A DNA stretch of 64,000 nt from Streptomyces massasporeus (GTDB lineage Bacteria > Actinomycetota > Actinomycetes > Streptomycetales > Streptomycetaceae), in NCBI RefSeq assembly GCF_014648995.1, contig NZ_BMSE01000007.1, forward strand, positions 274,450-338,449, read 5' to 3'. Below, piece by piece: positions 63,124 through 64,000 of the stretch (position 1 is its first letter; every line of letters begins with the position of its first letter). The notes under the pieces are model-generated. The model saw nothing but the letters and a program-made list of their open reading frames with translations. It was not told the origin of the DNA and ran no database searches. The position numbers were made by a program, and so were the translations under genes.

Positions 63124-64000
63124 TCACATCGGGGGGTTGCCGTGCTTGCGGGTGGGCAGGTCGGCGTGCTTGGTGCGCAGCATCGCCAGGGAGGCGATGA
63201 GCGCGGAGCGGGTGTCGGCGGGGTCGATGACGTCGTCGACCAGGCCGCGTTCGGCCGCGTAGTAGGGGTGCATCAGCTCGGACTTGTACTCCTTGACCAG
63301 TTGCCGGCGCATGGCGTCGGGGTCGTCGGCGGCCTGGATGCGGCGCCGGAAGACCACGTTCGCGGCTCCTTCGGCGCCCATGACGGCGATCTCGTTGGCG
63401 GGCCAGGCGAGGGAGAGGTCGGCGCCGATGGAACGGGAGTCCATGACGATGTAGGCGCCGCCGTACGCCTTGCGCAGGATGACCTGGACCCGGGGGACGG
63501 TGGCGTTGCAGTACGCGTAGAGCAGCTTGGCGCCGTGGCGGATGATGCCGCCGTGTTCCTGGTCGACGCCGGGCAGAAAGCCGGGGACGTCGACGAGGGT
63601 GACCAGGGGGATCGAGAAGGCGTCGCAGAGTTGCACGAAGCGGGCGGCCTTCTCGGAGGAGTGGATGTCGAGGACGCCGGCGAGCGAGCTGGGCTGGCTG
63701 GCGACGATGCCGGTGACCTGGCCGCCGAGCCGGGCGAGAGTGGTGATGACGCTGGTGGCCCAGCGCTCGTGGACCTCCATGTGCTCGCCGTCGTCGACGA
63801 TCTCGGCGATGACCTCGCGCATGTCGTAGGGGCGGCTGCCGTCGAGCGGGACCAGGTCGCGCAGGCGCGTACAGCGCCGGTCTGCGGGGTCGGCGCAGGG
63901 CGCGGCGGGGGGTGCCTCGCGGTTGTTGCGCGGGAGGAGGGAGAGGAGGTAGCGGACCTCGGCGATGCAGGTCTCTTCGTCGTCGTAGGCGAAGTGGCAG
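63124..64000 (-). CDS. Acetyl/propionyl-CoA carboxylase beta subunit, 3' part
   Basis: About 292 C-terminal residues are visible, the start lying beyond the window. The reading enters as CHFAYDDEETCIAEVRYLLSLLP and includes VARLVTLVDVPGFLPG-like sequence (SIPLVTLVDVPGFLPGVDQEHGGIIRHGAKLLYAY), KAYGGAYIVMDSRSIGADLSLAWPANEIAVMGAEGAANV and the typical end LPTRKHGNPP. This carboxyltransferase makes malonyl- or methylmalonyl-CoA when joined to a biotinylated alpha subunit. With its epsilon gene beside an AfsR-type regulator it may supply extender units to a polyketide or lipid cluster lying to the right. A housekeeping role is also possible. Confidence 0.92.
   Translation of the reverse strand, partial: CHFAYDDEETCIAEVRYLLSLLPRNNREAPPAAPCADPADRRCTRLRDLVPLDGSRPYDMREVIAEIVDDGEHMEVHERWATSVITTLARLGGQVTGIVASQPSSLAGVLDIHSSEKAARFVQLCDAFSIPLVTLVDVPGFLPGVDQEHGGIIRHGAKLLYAYCNATVPRVQVILRKAYGGAYIVMDSRSIGADLSLAWPANEIAVMGAEGAANVVFRRRIQAADDPDAMRRQLVKEYKSELMHPYYAAERGLVDDVIDPADTRSALIASLAMLRTKHADLPTRKHGNPPM

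Overview
The window is high-GC actinomycete DNA, almost certainly Streptomyces. The evidence is strong G/C bias at codon third positions, many GTG starts with 1-4 nt gene overlaps, a SpoIIE/RsbW-type phosphatase, a DUF397/DUF5753/RsbW-like trio, WXG100 proteins, SARP regulators and a TTA (bldA-type) codon in a foreign gene.

Bases 1-14056 look like ordinary chromosome. They hold the end of a MurJ-type flippase, a large GAF/PAS/SpoIIE phosphatase coupled to a XylFGH-like sugar ABC transporter, an orphan sugar-binding lipoprotein, aconitase (acnA) with iron-box-like sequence upstream, a DUF4236 micro-protein, and an XRE-HTH/MurA fusion. The fusion gene appears leaderless, and an ATCTC-N6-GAGAT operator-like sequence occurs both at its promoter and upstream of the DUF4236 gene.

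Bases 14059-54938 look like one integrated defence and conflict island. It is bracketed by an exact 15-bp direct repeat, one copy covering the stop codon of the MurA fusion gene (14044-14058) and the other at 54924-54938. From left to right it holds: (i) a type VII (WXG100) polymorphic-toxin operon with an RNase A-like toxin, its immunity protein, and a second truncated toxin module with its own immunity gene; (ii) a 2108-residue Ser/Thr-kinase/DEAD-helicase/DUF1998 fusion in an operon with DISARM-like drmD and drmMI; (iii) accessory genes (EcsC, XRE/DUF397/ATPase trio, an EACC1-like protein beside an HExxH protein, a frameshifted AbiEii-like nucleotidyltransferase and partner); (iv) on the opposite strand a sigma factor-drmA-drmB-UvrD-like helicase operon; (v) mcrB-mcrC-UvrD helicase; (vi) a divergent pair, an N6-methylase and a TIGR04141/DUF6119 protein. 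A palindrome close to GTTGAC-N3-GTCAAC lies in all three intergenic regions that start the main defence operons, which suggests common control.

Bases 55010-64000 look like the edge of a biosynthetic gene cluster. They hold a flavin-halogenase-fold protein that has lost its expected catalytic residues, a divergent 79-residue peptide gene, two SARP/AfsR-type regulators, an exported peptide with five DDPWT repeats, and acyl-CoA carboxylase epsilon and beta subunits (the latter cut by the window end). Direct repeats at 11-bp spacing, the layout of SARP operators, lie in front of both small peptide genes.

No rRNA, tRNA, CRISPR array, insertion sequence or integrase gene was recognised. All family assignments come from reading motifs and were not checked by database search.
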